Shown here: positions 63,280 through 64,000 of the stretch, in pieces
Layout: each line of letters starts with the position of its first letter
Numbering within the stretch: position 1 is the first letter of the stretch
Source of the DNA: Rotaria socialis
Lineage: Eukaryota > Rotifera > Eurotatoria > Philodinida > Philodinidae
Length of the DNA: 64,000 bases
Assembly (NCBI GenBank): GCA_905331475.1
Contig: CAJNYU010000621.1
Location: forward strand, 1 to 64,000
Direction: 5' to 3'
Translations under genes and position numbers: made by a program
Notes under the pieces: generated by a model
The model's database searches: none
The model's input: only the letters and a program-made list of their open reading frames with translations
What the model was told of the DNA's origin: nothing

Positions 63280-64000
63280 TCAATAAGCTGTGAGAAAGGT
63301 AGCATGGCTTATGAATGATCTCTTACTTGTTGATAGGAAATTATTGAACGATAGTAGACCACCTTTTGAATCTAGTAGACTCTGAAAATCTTCTTTGCTC
63401 ATTCCCTGACCACGATAAACGGTAAATGATTTCTTGAATTTAGTCGATTGTTCCTGATGCAATTGTTTCAGTTGAAGATGTAAACTTCGAATAAAAAAGC
63501 CTAACTTGGACATCGCTTCCATATCAAGCGATCGTAACCCCAATTAAGCATACCATAGAGAAAAATTTCACATGTATACCACCATACTGCTGATTTCTGG
63601 TGGTATTCACGCTTTAGTTCATTTATTTCTGCGTCAGGAATTTCTTTTTTTTTTGCAATAAATTTCTAAAGCCTTAATAGATTTGGCGTCATCATCATCG
63701 ATTTTTAATACGATATCCTTGAAAATTACCGAGTACATATAAGTAGGCGGTAATTGGCTAAGATTTTGCACGTTCGATTCTGCATCTGTCGTGCATCGCT
63801 TCGGAACAAAGCTCATCGGAATTGAATCATGATCGCATTCATGGGCGACCTTTTTGAGTGATTCACATATTGGTTTTATTGAGGTGAATACACCTCGAAT
63901 CTTTGGCCAATCGGTTGCCCATGCTTCATGGCGCGCCTTGTTGCCACAAAAGATGTAAATGGCATCCACTTTTGGCATACCATGAATGTCATTTACGAGG
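63280..64000 (-). pseudogene. N-terminal half of an ADP-ribosyltransferase gene, frameshifted, runs off the window
   Basis: From the window edge the minus strand encodes the end of the receiver-like domain (KVDAIYIFCGNKARHEAWA) and the linker to the ADP-ribosyltransferase region. The frame then shifts at a ten-A run near 63645-63655 and again near 63540. Beyond that come SKLGFFIRSLHLQLKQLHQ, the catalytic YRGQGM and GGLLSFNNFLSTS. Similarity stops exactly there, at an AAGTAAGAG that looks like a splice donor. The remainder of the domain and the TPRs lie about 3.8 kb further on at 59497-58383. The homopolymer shift could be a sequencing error, but two shifts plus the split favour a pseudogene. 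Confidence 0.65.

Overview
This window looks like nuclear DNA of a small invertebrate, most likely a bdelloid rotifer. The evidence is: an AT-rich genome; animal genes cut by very short introns (about 46-80 nt, GT..AG); ADP-ribosyltransferase-TPR proteins of a kind I know as expanded in bdelloids; and scattered short (TGTGGG)n/(CCCACA)n stretches matching the telomere repeat I recall for bdelloids. No organism-specific marker was searched, so the assignment is inference.

Layout. 1-6 kb: repeats, a broken multi-pass membrane protein gene and a two-exon F-box gene. 6-10 kb (minus): a large VIT/VWA/DUF2135 protein with two ZZ zinc fingers. 10-12.8 kb: repeats, including a hAT-like MITE. 12.8-17.4 kb (plus): an unknown gene, then a seven-exon CCDC134 orthologue whose first intron holds a complete four-exon calpain on the same strand. 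18-22 kb: a YbaY-like gene convergent with AIP (minus), which carries a 1.55-kb transposon-like element in its third intron. 23-28.6 kb (plus): kinesin light chain, then the sixteen-exon VIPAS39/SPE-39 gene. 28.9-30 kb (minus): a disordered protein with a 30-bp coding tandem repeat. 30-34 kb: mostly non-coding, with a retroposed poly(A) sequence bounded by a 15-bp duplication and a Mab-21-like remnant. 34-41 kb: flavin amine oxidase (plus), dual-specificity phosphatase (minus), a 1.2-kb GAGTACTC-rich element and a short-chain dehydrogenase (plus). 42-46.6 kb (minus): a 1,381-residue ADP-ribosyltransferase with about 20 TPRs. 47-55 kb (minus): an acyltransferase-3 membrane protein, fold-back repeats and a five-exon type II membrane LamG protein with one internal stop codon. 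55-64 kb: repeats, a tRNA-like SINE candidate and two complementary halves of a second ADP-ribosyltransferase-TPR gene about 3.8 kb apart.

Several housekeeping genes concern membrane traffic and transport (kinesin light chain, VIPAS39, AIP co-chaperone, secretory CCDC134), but I see no sign that the genes form one pathway. The signals most worth checking are the nested calpain, the in-frame stop codons in two otherwise coherent genes, the telomere-like hairpins, the split ART gene, the retroposed sequence, and several genes whose domain make-up or lack of introns suggests bacterial origin.
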